This document shows, piece by piece, positions 1 through 6,845 of a DNA stretch of 23,060 bases. Within the stretch, counting starts at the first letter, position 1. Every line of letters starts with the position of its first letter. A program made the position numbers and the translations under genes. The stretch covers positions 1 through 23,060 of the forward strand of contig JAITOJ010000030.1 of assembly GCA_031290005.1 (NCBI GenBank), given 5' to 3'. Under the pieces are notes generated by a model. That model was not told where the DNA came from, searched no databases, and saw only the letters and a program-made list of their open reading frames with translations. The stretch is from Treponema sp. (GTDB taxonomy: Bacteria > Spirochaetota > Spirochaetia > Treponematales > Treponemataceae).

Positions 1-2
1 AA

Positions 3-1652
3 AAATTTCCAACGGTTCCCTTTGGCACGGATATTCTGATTGCGGACGCCAAAAACAAAGATTTTGTCATCGCCGCTGAGATTTGCGAAGACCTCTGGGT
101 TCCGTCCCCGCCGTCATCACGGCACGCCTTGGCCGGGGCGACCGTGGTGGTCAATCTTTCGGCCAGCAACGAGATTATCGGCAAGGCGGATTACCGCCGG
201 ACGCTTGCGGCGTCCCAGTCGGGGCGGCTTGCCTGCGCGTACCTCTACGCCGACGCGGGGCAGGGGGAATCCACCACGGACATGGTGTTTGCCGGGCACA
301 ATCTTATCGCGGAAAACGGCGCCATTCTGGCGGAATCCGAGTTATTTGCCGGAGGCCTGATTTTTGCCGACATCGACCTGGAGCGCCTGACGCAGGAACG
401 CCGCCGGATGACCACATTCGCTTTATGTGCGGAACGCACTACATGCGCTGAACGCGCGGTCCCGGCCTACCGCCATATCGGGGTGGATTTGAATCCGAAA
501 GCGCCGGCTTTGCGGCGGTATGTTGACCCCCATCCCTTTGTTCCGGCGGACAAAACCGCCCGGTCACGGCGCTGCCGGGAAGTCATCGAATTGCAGGCCC
601 AGGGGCTGGCCAAGCGGCTTGCCCACACCCAGGCGAAAACAGCGGTCATCGGGCTTTCCGGCGGCCTGGATTCCACCCTGGCCCTTCTGGTGGCCTGCCG
701 GGCTTTCCGAATCCGCGGGCGCGCTCATTCGGACATCCACGCCGTCACCATGCCCTGTTTTGGCACCACCCGGCGGACGCGTGACAACGCGGCGGCCCTG
801 GCCCGCGCTTTGGGGGTGACCTTCCGGGAAATCAACATCGAGCAGGCGGTGCGCGGTCATTTCGCGGATATCGGCCAGGACGAGGCGGTTCATGACACCG
901 CCTACGAAAACTCCCAGGCCCGGGAGCGGACGCAGGTCCTCATGGACCTGGCGAACAAAACCGGCGGCCTGGTCATCGGCACCGGAGACCTGTCGGAGCT
1001 TGCCCTGGGCTGGGCCACTTATAACGGAGACCACATGTCCATGTACGGGGTGAACTCGTCGATTCCCAAAACCCTGGTGCGTTATCTGGTGGAATGGTTT
1101 GCGGACAACACGGACGTTTCCCCGGTGCTGCGGGACATTCTGGATACCCCGGTAAGCCCGGAACTGCTGCCCCCGGAAGAAGGGCGGATTTCGCAAAAAA
1201 CGGAAGAATTGGTGGGCCCCTACGAACTGCACGACTTTTTTCTCTATTATGTGCTGCGCTGGGGATTTTCTCCGGCAAAGATATTTTTTCTTGCCCAAAA
1301 CGCCTTCGGCGCGGCGTATCCGGCGGAAACCATCCTCCAGTGGCTCAAGGTGTTTTACCGCCGGTTTTTTAGCCAGCAGTTCAAGCGTTCCTGTATGCCC
1401 GACGGCGCAAAGGTGGGGACGGTCAATCTGTCCCCGAGGGGCGACTGGCGGATGCCCAGCGACGCGTCCGCCGCCGCGTGGGAACGGGAATTGGAACAGC
1501 TTTCTCCGTTAGTATCCGAACCAGAAGCGCACGCCCGCCGCGCCTTCAAACCCGAAGGGCACAAAGCTGATGGCGGGCACAAATTGCGCGCCTATTCTGG
1601 GGACAAACTGGGCGTACAGCTCGATCCGCCGGTTCAGGAAAAACGAATTTAA
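3..1652 (+). CDS. nadE: Glutamine-dependent NAD+ synthetase, 5'-partial
   Basis: Makes NAD+ from nicotinic acid adenine dinucleotide, ATP and glutamine in the cytoplasm. The frame is open from the first bases, so the true start lies before the window and the N-terminal part of the glutaminase (nitrilase-fold) domain is missing. The glutaminase nucleophile is visible in AEICEDLW (Cys codon 84-86). The synthetase domain carries the ATP-pyrophosphatase loop SGGLDS (657-674), then GTGDLSELALGW and YGVNSSIPKTLV, all typical of the long two-domain NadE. The usual end of the family is near SPRGDWRMPSD plus about 15 residues, but this frame runs on for some 48 more residues, opposite the 3' end of the convergent gene. 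That tail is low-complexity, charged and unlike NadE, so it probably follows loss of the original stop. The enzyme identity is secure; the functional C-terminus is uncertain. Confidence 0.95.
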   Translation, partial: KFPTVPFGTDILIADAKNKDFVIAAEICEDLWVPSPPSSRHALAGATVVVNLSASNEIIGKADYRRTLAASQSGRLACAYLYADAGQGESTTDMVFAGHNLIAENGAILAESELFAGGLIFADIDLERLTQERRRMTTFALCAERTTCAERAVPAYRHIGVDLNPKAPALRRYVDPHPFVPADKTARSRRCREVIELQAQGLAKRLAHTQAKTAVIGLSGGLDSTLALLVACRAFRIRGRAHSDIHAVTMPCFGTTRRTRDNAAALARALGVTFREINIEQAVRGHFADIGQDEAVHDTAYENSQARERTQVLMDLANKTGGLVIGTGDLSELALGWATYNGDHMSMYGVNSSIPKTLVRYLVEWFADNTDVSPVLRDILDTPVSPELLPPEEGRISQKTEELVGPYELHDFFLYYVLRWGFSPAKIFFLAQNAFGAAYPAETILQWLKVFYRRFFSQQFKRSCMPDGAKVGTVNLSPRGDWRMPSDASAAAWERELEQLSPLVSEPEAHARRAFKPEGHKADGGHKLRAYSGDKLGVQLDPPVQEKRI

Positions 1653-1982
1653 CCCGATGGGAATACGGCCCGCAAGCTGAACTCCCAGCTCATCTCCAAA
1701 ATCGAACAAGCCGCCGATCCCCAGACCCACAAACCAGTACAGGGGGCCGGTAATCTGCCAATTGTCCAGCCAGTAGTCCAGGCTCACCCCCAGGGCAAGA
1801 TGGTCTGAGCCGGCATAGTAATTCCCCGCAAAGGTAAGCAGGCTGTCCGGCTTAATGGTGATGGCGAAATTGCCGGGAATGGTGCTGTCGTACCCGCCCT
1901 GCACGCCGATGCCAATCGAAAACGCCCCCGCCGCCCCAAAGACCAGGAGCAGCGCCGTCAAAACGCACAATTTTTTGTTCAT
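1509..1982 (-). CDS. Small outer-membrane beta-barrel-like protein
   Basis: A 157-residue protein with a clear N-terminal signal peptide (MNKKLCVLTALLLVFGAAGAF). The mature part alternates hydrophobic and polar residues and is rich in Gly and aromatics (GIGVQGGYDS, YWFVGLGIGGLFDFG, GVRFWFGY). It ends on an aromatic residue, as outer-membrane barrels do. About eight short strands would fit the length. An AGGAGG-like ribosome site (complement of 1988-1994) precedes ATG 1982 at normal spacing, so the start is firm. The gene converges on nadE, and its last 144 bases are antisense to the nadE tail. It has its own promoter upstream. No family name can be given with certainty; a small spirochaetal surface barrel of unknown ligand is the best description. 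Confidence 0.75.
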   Translation of the reverse strand: MNKKLCVLTALLLVFGAAGAFSIGIGVQGGYDSTIPGNFAITIKPDSLLTFAGNYYAGSDHLALGVSLDYWLDNWQITGPLYWFVGLGIGGLFDFGDELGVQLAGRIPIGLNSFFLNRRIELYAQFVPRIGAQFVPAISFVPFGFEGAAGVRFWFGY

Positions 1983-2008
1983 ACAGAACCTCCATCAATA
2001 GTGAGTGT

Positions 2009-2037
2009 ATCCTAGCAGGGCTTCATCTTTATTGCAA
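2009..2037 (-). promoter_or_regulatory. Sigma-70 type promoter of the small barrel gene
   Basis: Reading the - strand, TTGCAA (2037-2032) is followed after 17 bases by TAGGAT (2014-2009). Transcription would start near 2002, leaving about a 20-base leader that carries the ribosome site. Spacing and position are good; this is sequence inference only. Confidence 0.5.
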
Positions 2038-2106
2038 GGCGCACTCTATTCATCTATCCCGCTATTCGTCTATACATCTATCCTTCCAGACCGGTACTTT
2101 TACCGC
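2038..2106. other. Left flank of the repeat array, pyrimidine-rich CTCTAT motifs
   Basis: This stretch between the barrel promoter and the 21-bp array carries CTCTATTCATCTATCC, then CTATTCGTCTATACATCTAT. It is an imperfect inverted match to the purine-rich GAATAGAGAGATAGAGAAAAG on the other side of the array (2315-2335). It also resembles the CTCTATTTGTCTATATC arm of the hairpin at 22966-22982. No gene is seen here. Confidence 0.45.
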
Positions 2107-2314
2107 AGATGTACGCACATATGCCGCAGATGTACGCACATATGCCGTAGATGTACGCACATCCGCCATAGATGTACGCACATCCGCCATAGATGTACGC
2201 ACATATGCCGTAGATGTACGCACATATGCCGTAGATGTACGCACATCCGTCATAGATGTACGCACATATGCCGTAGATGTGCGCACTTATGCCACAGATG
2301 TACGCGCTTTAGAG
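2107..2314. repeat. 21-bp tandem repeat array (nine units plus a decayed tenth)
   Basis: Units start at 2107, 2128, 2149, 2170, 2191, 2212, 2233, 2254, 2275 and 2296. Each opens with the nearly invariant AGATGTACGCACAT, then a 7-base variable end: ATGCCGT or ATGCCGC (type A), or CCGCCAT or CCGTCAT (type B). The order is A A B B A A B A, then two decaying units. Because 21 is a multiple of three, both strands stay open and translate as a 7-residue repeat (VRTSTAY/VRTSMAD on the - strand). No ribosome site or protein-like flank supports coding. The unit length is two helical turns. The array fills the gap between the small barrel gene and mutS2. Confidence 0.95.
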
Positions 2315-2345
2315 GAATAGAGAGATAGAGAAAAGAGAAAATCTG

Positions 2346-2354
2346 TGCTATGAT
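2346..2354 (+). promoter_or_regulatory. Extended -10 promoter of mutS2, possibly leaderless
   Basis: TGCTATGAT at 2346-2354 fits an extended -10 element (TGN plus TATGAT). The -10 hexamer ends six bases before the mutS2 ATG at 2361, so transcription would begin on or next to the start codon. No convincing -35 box is seen in the purine-rich stretch upstream, which an extended -10 does not need. No Shine-Dalgarno sequence precedes the ATG. Confidence 0.45.
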
Positions 2355-2360
2355 ACGGCT

Positions 2361-4769
2361 ATGGATGCCAAAACCCTCGCCCTGCTTGACTACTGCCGCA
2401 TTCGGGATACTGTCGCCGGTTTCTGCGCCTCAGAGGAAGGCCGGGACGCCCTCAGGGAACGGGAACCGTTCACGGACGCGGCGATTATCGACGCCCTGAA
2501 AGACGAGGCGCGGGAGTGGACGGTCTGGCTGAAAAGCGGCGCCCCGGCGGCGCTGGCCGGATGGCCGCCGGTGAGCGGAATCTTCCGGGGCCTCCAGACC
2601 GAGGGCGCTTCCGTCACCCCGGAGGACGCGTATAGTCTGCTCCTGTTCTGCCGGAGCGCGGAGGCGTTCAAAGCGGCCGCGGGGAGCGCAGGGCGTAATC
2701 TGCCCCTGCCGGCCCTGGCCGCCCTGGCGGAAACGCTCCCTTCGTTACAGGAACCGATGACTCTTATCGGAGCGGTCATCGATAATCAGGGACAGCTCCG
2801 CAATCTGCCGGAACTGCGGGCAATCCGGGCGGAAATCAAGCGCCTCGGCGCGGACATCGAATCTTCTCTTAAACGGTATGTCACGGAACTGCGGGATATG
2901 CTCCAGTCTCCGGTTCCGGCCCTGCGCTCGGGCCGGCAGACTCTGGCGGTGAAGGCCCCGCACAAGAACAAAGTCCGGGGCATCCTCCACGAAGTGTCCC
3001 AGACCGCCCAAACCGTGTACATTGAGCCGGAAGAAATCGTGCGCAAAAACAACGGGCTTGCGGAGGCAGAATTCCATCTGGAACGGGAAATCCGGCGGAT
3101 TATGCGGCGCCTGGCGGAAAACCTCGCCGGGTTTTGCCCGGACTTTCAGACTGCCTGGCGCGTCCTGACGCGGCTTGACGGCTCGCTGGCAGCGGCGCGG
3201 TGGGGCGTCAATGAGCGGGGGACGTTTGCGGAAGACGGCGGGGAGGCCCTCCGGCTGGTACAGGCCCGGCATCCGCTGCTTGGCGGTAAGGCGGTTCCCA
3301 TCGATCTGGCCTTTGAGGGGCGTCGTCGTATCCTGATTATCACCGGGCCGAATGCGGGAGGGAAGACGGCGGCGCTCAAAACCGCCGCGCTGTTCGCCCT
3401 GCTCAACCAGAGCGGGTTTCCCGTCCCCGCGGGGAGCGGCACGACCCTGCCGGTGTTTTCCGGGGTGTACGCGGACATCGGCGACGCCCAGTCCCTTGAC
3501 GAGTCTTTGTCGACTTTTTCCGCCCGCATGAAAAATATCGCTTCCATTCTGGCCCGCGCCGACGGGCGGACTCTGGCGCTGCTGGACGAATTGGGAAGCG
3601 GGACAGACCCGGAAGAGGGCGGGGCCTTGGCGTTTGCCATTCTGGACGCCCTGATTGAGAAAAAGGCCTTTGTGCTGGCGACCACCCATCACGGGGCGCT
3701 CAAGAATTACGCCTATTCCCATCCCGAATGCGCCAACGCTTCCGTGGAATTCGACCCGGCTACGCTGTCGCCCACGTACCGGGTGGTAACCGGTGTGCCG
3801 GGGGAAAGCCGGGCTATCGAGATTGCCCGGAAAAGCGACCTGGAGCCGTCGGTGATAGACAAGGCGGAGTCCTATCTTGCGGGAGGGCAGACGGATATTT
3901 CGGCCCTTATCCGGGGGCTGACTGAGCGGTACGCCGAGGCTGACCAAATGACCGCGCTTCTGCGGAAGCGGGAGTCGCACTGTGCTCAACAGGAACGCGC
4001 CCTGGAAGAAAAGACCGCGCTTCTCAAAGAACAGGAATCCGCCCTGGGGAAGACCGAAACCCGCGAGGCCCGCCGTTTTTTGGATGAGGCCCGGAAGTCT
4101 CTGGAAAACCTGGTGCGGGAACTGCGGGAAGGGGAAATCACCCGCGAAAAGACCCGGGCGGTCAAGGGATTTATCGCGGCCTTGGAACAGGCGGCGGAAG
4201 ACGCGCCCGTGCAAGACGCCGGATCTCCGGCGGAACAGGCGGCAAGACAGACGGGTGCGCTGTGCTCAGGCGCGGAGGCGCTGCTCAAACCAAAGAATAC
4301 CCCGGTAACCCTACTCCGCCGGGGGGACGAAAAGGGCATTGGGCCGGGCGAACAAAGCTGGGTTGTGCAGGCCGGAAGCCTCCGGCTCACGGTAAAGGAG
4401 AAGGACTTGTCGCCTGTGGGGAAAAAGAGGGAAAGCCGCGCTGTTCCGCCCCTTGTCACGATTGATTTTGCGGAAAGCGGGGCAGGGCAGGGGGGCGAGC
4501 CTGCCTTTGAGCTGCGGCTGTTGGGAATGCGTCAGGAGGAAGCCGTCAAAGCCCTGGAGCGCCAGCTTGACCTGGCGGTGATTAAGGGGCTGCGCCAGTT
4601 TTCCATTATCCACGGCAAGGGAAACGGGGTTTTGCAGCAGGCGGTGCGGGAGTGTCTCGCCAAATATCCCGGCGTGGGGGAGTTTCACTTTGCCCGGAGC
4701 GAGGACGGGGGCGCCGGCAAGACCTGGGTGACTATCGGGGAAGGCATCCCTTCAGGAATTCAGGTATAA
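2361..4769 (+). CDS. mutS2: MutS2 family ATPase with C-terminal Smr domain
   Basis: MutS2 proteins act on branched DNA or on collided, stalled ribosomes. This 802-residue protein has the usual length and start (MDAKTLALLDYCRIRD). In order it has an N-terminal core and clamp (about 1-320), the ABC-type ATPase with Walker A GPNAGGKT (329-336) and Walker B LALLDE followed by LGSGTDPEEGGA (405-422), a long charged coiled coil (about 515-615), a KOW-like segment (about 640-690), and an Smr domain (about 716-794) with HGKG at 751-754. The Smr signature normally read as LDLRG is LRLLG here (718-722), so its Asp and Arg are absent. The stop is followed directly by the PHP gene. There is no ribosome site; a -10 box sits just before the ATG. 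Confidence 0.97.
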   Translation: MDAKTLALLDYCRIRDTVAGFCASEEGRDALREREPFTDAAIIDALKDEAREWTVWLKSGAPAALAGWPPVSGIFRGLQTEGASVTPEDAYSLLLFCRSAEAFKAAAGSAGRNLPLPALAALAETLPSLQEPMTLIGAVIDNQGQLRNLPELRAIRAEIKRLGADIESSLKRYVTELRDMLQSPVPALRSGRQTLAVKAPHKNKVRGILHEVSQTAQTVYIEPEEIVRKNNGLAEAEFHLEREIRRIMRRLAENLAGFCPDFQTAWRVLTRLDGSLAAARWGVNERGTFAEDGGEALRLVQARHPLLGGKAVPIDLAFEGRRRILIITGPNAGGKTAALKTAALFALLNQSGFPVPAGSGTTLPVFSGVYADIGDAQSLDESLSTFSARMKNIASILARADGRTLALLDELGSGTDPEEGGALAFAILDALIEKKAFVLATTHHGALKNYAYSHPECANASVEFDPATLSPTYRVVTGVPGESRAIEIARKSDLEPSVIDKAESYLAGGQTDISALIRGLTERYAEADQMTALLRKRESHCAQQERALEEKTALLKEQESALGKTETREARRFLDEARKSLENLVRELREGEITREKTRAVKGFIAALEQAAEDAPVQDAGSPAEQAARQTGALCSGAEALLKPKNTPVTLLRRGDEKGIGPGEQSWVVQAGSLRLTVKEKDLSPVGKKRESRAVPPLVTIDFAESGAGQGGEPAFELRLLGMRQEEAVKALERQLDLAVIKGLRQFSIIHGKGNGVLQQAVRECLAKYPGVGEFHFARSEDGGAGKTWVTIGEGIPSGIQV

Positions 4770-4798
4770 TTGCCTTTCCCGGTCAATTTCAGTATACT
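4770..4798 (+). promoter_or_regulatory. Promoter of the PHP gene, leaderless arrangement
   Basis: TTGCCT (4770-4775) and TATACT (4793-4798) are separated by exactly 17 bases. The -10 box ends seven bases before ATG 4806, so the transcript would start at the ATG. The bases before the ATG (GGCGTTC) contain no useful Shine-Dalgarno sequence. The promoter begins immediately after the mutS2 stop codon. Confidence 0.6.
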
Positions 4799-4805
4799 GG
4801 CGTTC

Positions 4806-5585
4806 ATGCTGACTAATTTTCATACCCACACGTTCCGGTGCGGCCACGCCCAGGGAACACCAGCGGACTATGTAGCCCAGGCAATCCGGGACAACGCAGA
4901 CTGCCTGGGCTTTTCCGACCACTGCCCCTTTCCTCATGATGAGATAGACACCTGGAGCGAAATCCGCATGAGCCCCGAAGAAATGCCCTCGTACCTGGAG
5001 GACGTCCGGCGGGCGGCAAAGACCGCGCCTTTCCCGGTGTACGCCGGGTTCGAGTGCGAATGGTCCTCCCGGTACGCGTCCTGGTACACCGACGTCCTGC
5101 TGGGGGAACAGGGCGCGGAGTACCTGATTCTGGGCGCCCACTGGCTTTCCCGGGGCAGGAAGAATGTGTACGCCCCCCGGCTTGCGGACGCGGACAGTAT
5201 CCGCGATTATTTCAGTCAGACCCTGGAAGGCATCGGGTCCGGGCTGTTCCGTATTCTGGCCCACCCGGAACTCATTATGGCGGACGGCCTGGGGTGGAAC
5301 AGGGAACTGGCGGCGGGTTTCGCGGATATAATTGACGCCGCCATGGCCCAGAATATGCCCCTGGAAATAAACGGCTACGGCCTCATTAAACCCCCAGTCC
5401 AGACCGCCCAGGGGATGCGCCTCCAGTACCCGGTGGATGAATTCTGGCGTCTGGCCGCGCAAAAAGGCGCGAAAGTCATCTGCAATTCCGACGCCCACAC
5501 CCCGGACTATGTGATGCGCGGGGCGGTGAACGCCCGGAACTATGCCGCGAAGTTCAGCCTGGATGTGGTGGAAACAATCTTTTAA
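4806..5585 (+). CDS. PHP-domain phosphoesterase, histidinol-phosphatase type
   Basis: A 259-residue single-domain PHP protein, the length of HisK-type histidinol phosphatases, which remove phosphate from L-histidinol phosphate using a trinuclear metal site. Visible metal ligands are H6 and H8 (NFHTHTF), H39 (FSDHC), E83 (AGFECEW), H112 (LGAHW), H153 (LAHPEL) and D229/H231 (NSDAH), in the order expected for the family. There is no signal peptide, so it is cytoplasmic. An in-frame TTG at 4770 would add 12 residues, but the metal motif sits at the N-terminus of the family and a promoter occupies that stretch, so ATG 4806 is chosen. No other his gene is present, so the substrate could be another phosphate ester. 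serA follows 58 bases downstream with its own promoter. Confidence 0.85.
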   Translation: MLTNFHTHTFRCGHAQGTPADYVAQAIRDNADCLGFSDHCPFPHDEIDTWSEIRMSPEEMPSYLEDVRRAAKTAPFPVYAGFECEWSSRYASWYTDVLLGEQGAEYLILGAHWLSRGRKNVYAPRLADADSIRDYFSQTLEGIGSGLFRILAHPELIMADGLGWNRELAAGFADIIDAAMAQNMPLEINGYGLIKPPVQTAQGMRLQYPVDEFWRLAAQKGAKVICNSDAHTPDYVMRGAVNARNYAAKFSLDVVETIF

Positions 5586-5593
5586 CCCGGTTC

Positions 5594-5623
5594 TTGACCG
5601 CGCCGGCCCTGTTCCGCTACACT
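5594..5623 (+). promoter_or_regulatory. Sigma-70 type promoter of serA
   Basis: TTGACC (5594-5599), 18 bases, TACACT (5618-5623). Transcription would start near 5630, directly before the ribosome site AAGGAG (5631-5636), giving a very short leader before ATG 5644. The intact ribosome site contrasts with the two upstream genes. Confidence 0.5.
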
Positions 5624-5643
5624 TGCCCCCAAGGAGAATCGCC

Positions 5644-6819
5644 ATGTACAAGATACAAACTCTGAACAAAATATCCACCGAAGGGCTGTCCGCCTTTCCC
5701 CGGGACAGCTACGAAATCGCCTCGGACCTGCCGAACCCGGACGCGATACTGGTGCGTTCCGCAGACATGCGCCAGATGAGCTTTCCCCTGACCGTAAAGG
5801 CCGTGGCCCGCGCCGGGGCGGGGGTGAACAATATCCCCGTTCCCGCCCTGACGGAGCGGGGCGTGGTGGTGTTCAATACCCCCGGCGCAAACGCCAACGC
5901 GGTGAAAGAACTGGCTATTCTGTCCCTCCTGGCGGTGAGCCGGAACATCATCTCCGCGGCGGAGTGGGTAAAGGGCCTTTCCGGTGACGACATCGAGGCC
6001 CAGGCGGAAAAAGGCAAAGCCTCGTTTGCGGGGCCCGAACTGGCGGGGAAGACTCTGGGGGTTATCGGGCTGGGGGCCATCGGGGTGCTGATTGCCAACA
6101 GCGCGGTGGATTTGGGGATGCGCGTCACCGGCTACGACCCTTTCATTTCCGTGGAGGGGGCCTGGGCGCTCAACCGGGACGTGGCGCGGGCGGAAAGCCT
6201 GGAGGCCCTGCTGGCCAAGTCTGACTATGTCACGATTCACGTGCCCCAAACCCCGGAAACCAAGGGTCTTATCAATACAGATACAATCCGGGCGATGAAG
6301 GCCGGGGCGCGGCTCATCAATCTGGCCCGGGGCGGCCTGGTGGCGAATGCCGATGTGCTGGCCGCCCTGGATTCGGGCAAAATCGCCGGTTTTGTGAGCG
6401 ACTTTGCCTCCGCTGATTTGCTTGCCCACCCCAGGGTCATTTGCCTTCCCCACCTGGGGGCTTCCACCCCGGAGGCGGAGGACAACTGCGCCCGCATGGC
6501 CGCCAAACAAATCAGGGATTTCCTGGAGACCGGGGAGATTGTCAATTCGGTGAACTTCCCCCGGACAAAGATCGACGGGCCGGTTCCCGCGGCAGGATCC
6601 CGAATTTGCGCAGCCAACCGCAACGTGCCCAACATGGTGGGGCAGATTACTACCATTCTGGCCGGGGCCAGGCTCAACATCGCGGCCATGGTGAACCAGA
6701 ACCGGGCGGATTTGGCGTATAACATCATCGACGTGGAAAGCCCCCTGCAGCCGGAAACCATTGAACGCCTTTGCGGCATCGACGGGATTTTGAGCGTCCG
6801 GGTGGTGGAAAAAAGGTAG
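5644..6819 (+). CDS. serA: D-3-phosphoglycerate dehydrogenase-like, NAD-dependent, with ACT domain
   Basis: A 391-residue cytoplasmic 2-hydroxyacid dehydrogenase, likely making 3-phosphohydroxypyruvate, the first step of serine synthesis. The Rossmann motif GLGAIG is at 142-147, the substrate-binding Arg in NLARGG at R229, and the catalytic His in LPHLGAS at H270. A C-terminal ACT regulatory domain covers about 320-391. The start MYKIQTLNKIS matches the short SerA-like group of clostridia and treponemes and has AAGGAG in front, so a longer upstream frame is rejected. The canonical catalytic Glu, normally in a DVFExEP segment, is not seen: the matching stretch is SDFASADLL (252-260). As far as I recall, this short subgroup often lacks the DVFE motif. 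The gene converges with the cyclase gene, 26 bases apart. Confidence 0.82.
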   Translation: MYKIQTLNKISTEGLSAFPRDSYEIASDLPNPDAILVRSADMRQMSFPLTVKAVARAGAGVNNIPVPALTERGVVVFNTPGANANAVKELAILSLLAVSRNIISAAEWVKGLSGDDIEAQAEKGKASFAGPELAGKTLGVIGLGAIGVLIANSAVDLGMRVTGYDPFISVEGAWALNRDVARAESLEALLAKSDYVTIHVPQTPETKGLINTDTIRAMKAGARLINLARGGLVANADVLAALDSGKIAGFVSDFASADLLAHPRVICLPHLGASTPEAEDNCARMAAKQIRDFLETGEIVNSVNFPRTKIDGPVPAAGSRICAANRNVPNMVGQITTILAGARLNIAAMVNQNRADLAYNIIDVESPLQPETIERLCGIDGILSVRVVEKR

Positions 6820-6845
6820 GGAGCGCTGACCCTTTCAGTATGGCC

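Noticed and set aside
2107..2314. CRISPR array
   Set aside because: The units abut directly with no unique spacers and there are no cas genes.
2005..2328. Frames translating the 21-bp array into Cys/Arg/His-rich or VRTS-rich peptides on either strand
   Set aside because: They exist only because the period is a multiple of three; there is no ribosome site and no non-repeat coding character.
2745..4214. 489-residue open frame antisense to mutS2
   Set aside because: A shadow of GC-rich codon use; Arg/Gly/Pro-rich, no motifs, and mutS2 on the other strand is unambiguous.
4770..4805. Upstream TTG start adding 12 residues to the PHP protein
   Set aside because: The stretch is a well-spaced promoter and the family begins with the metal motif near the N-terminus.
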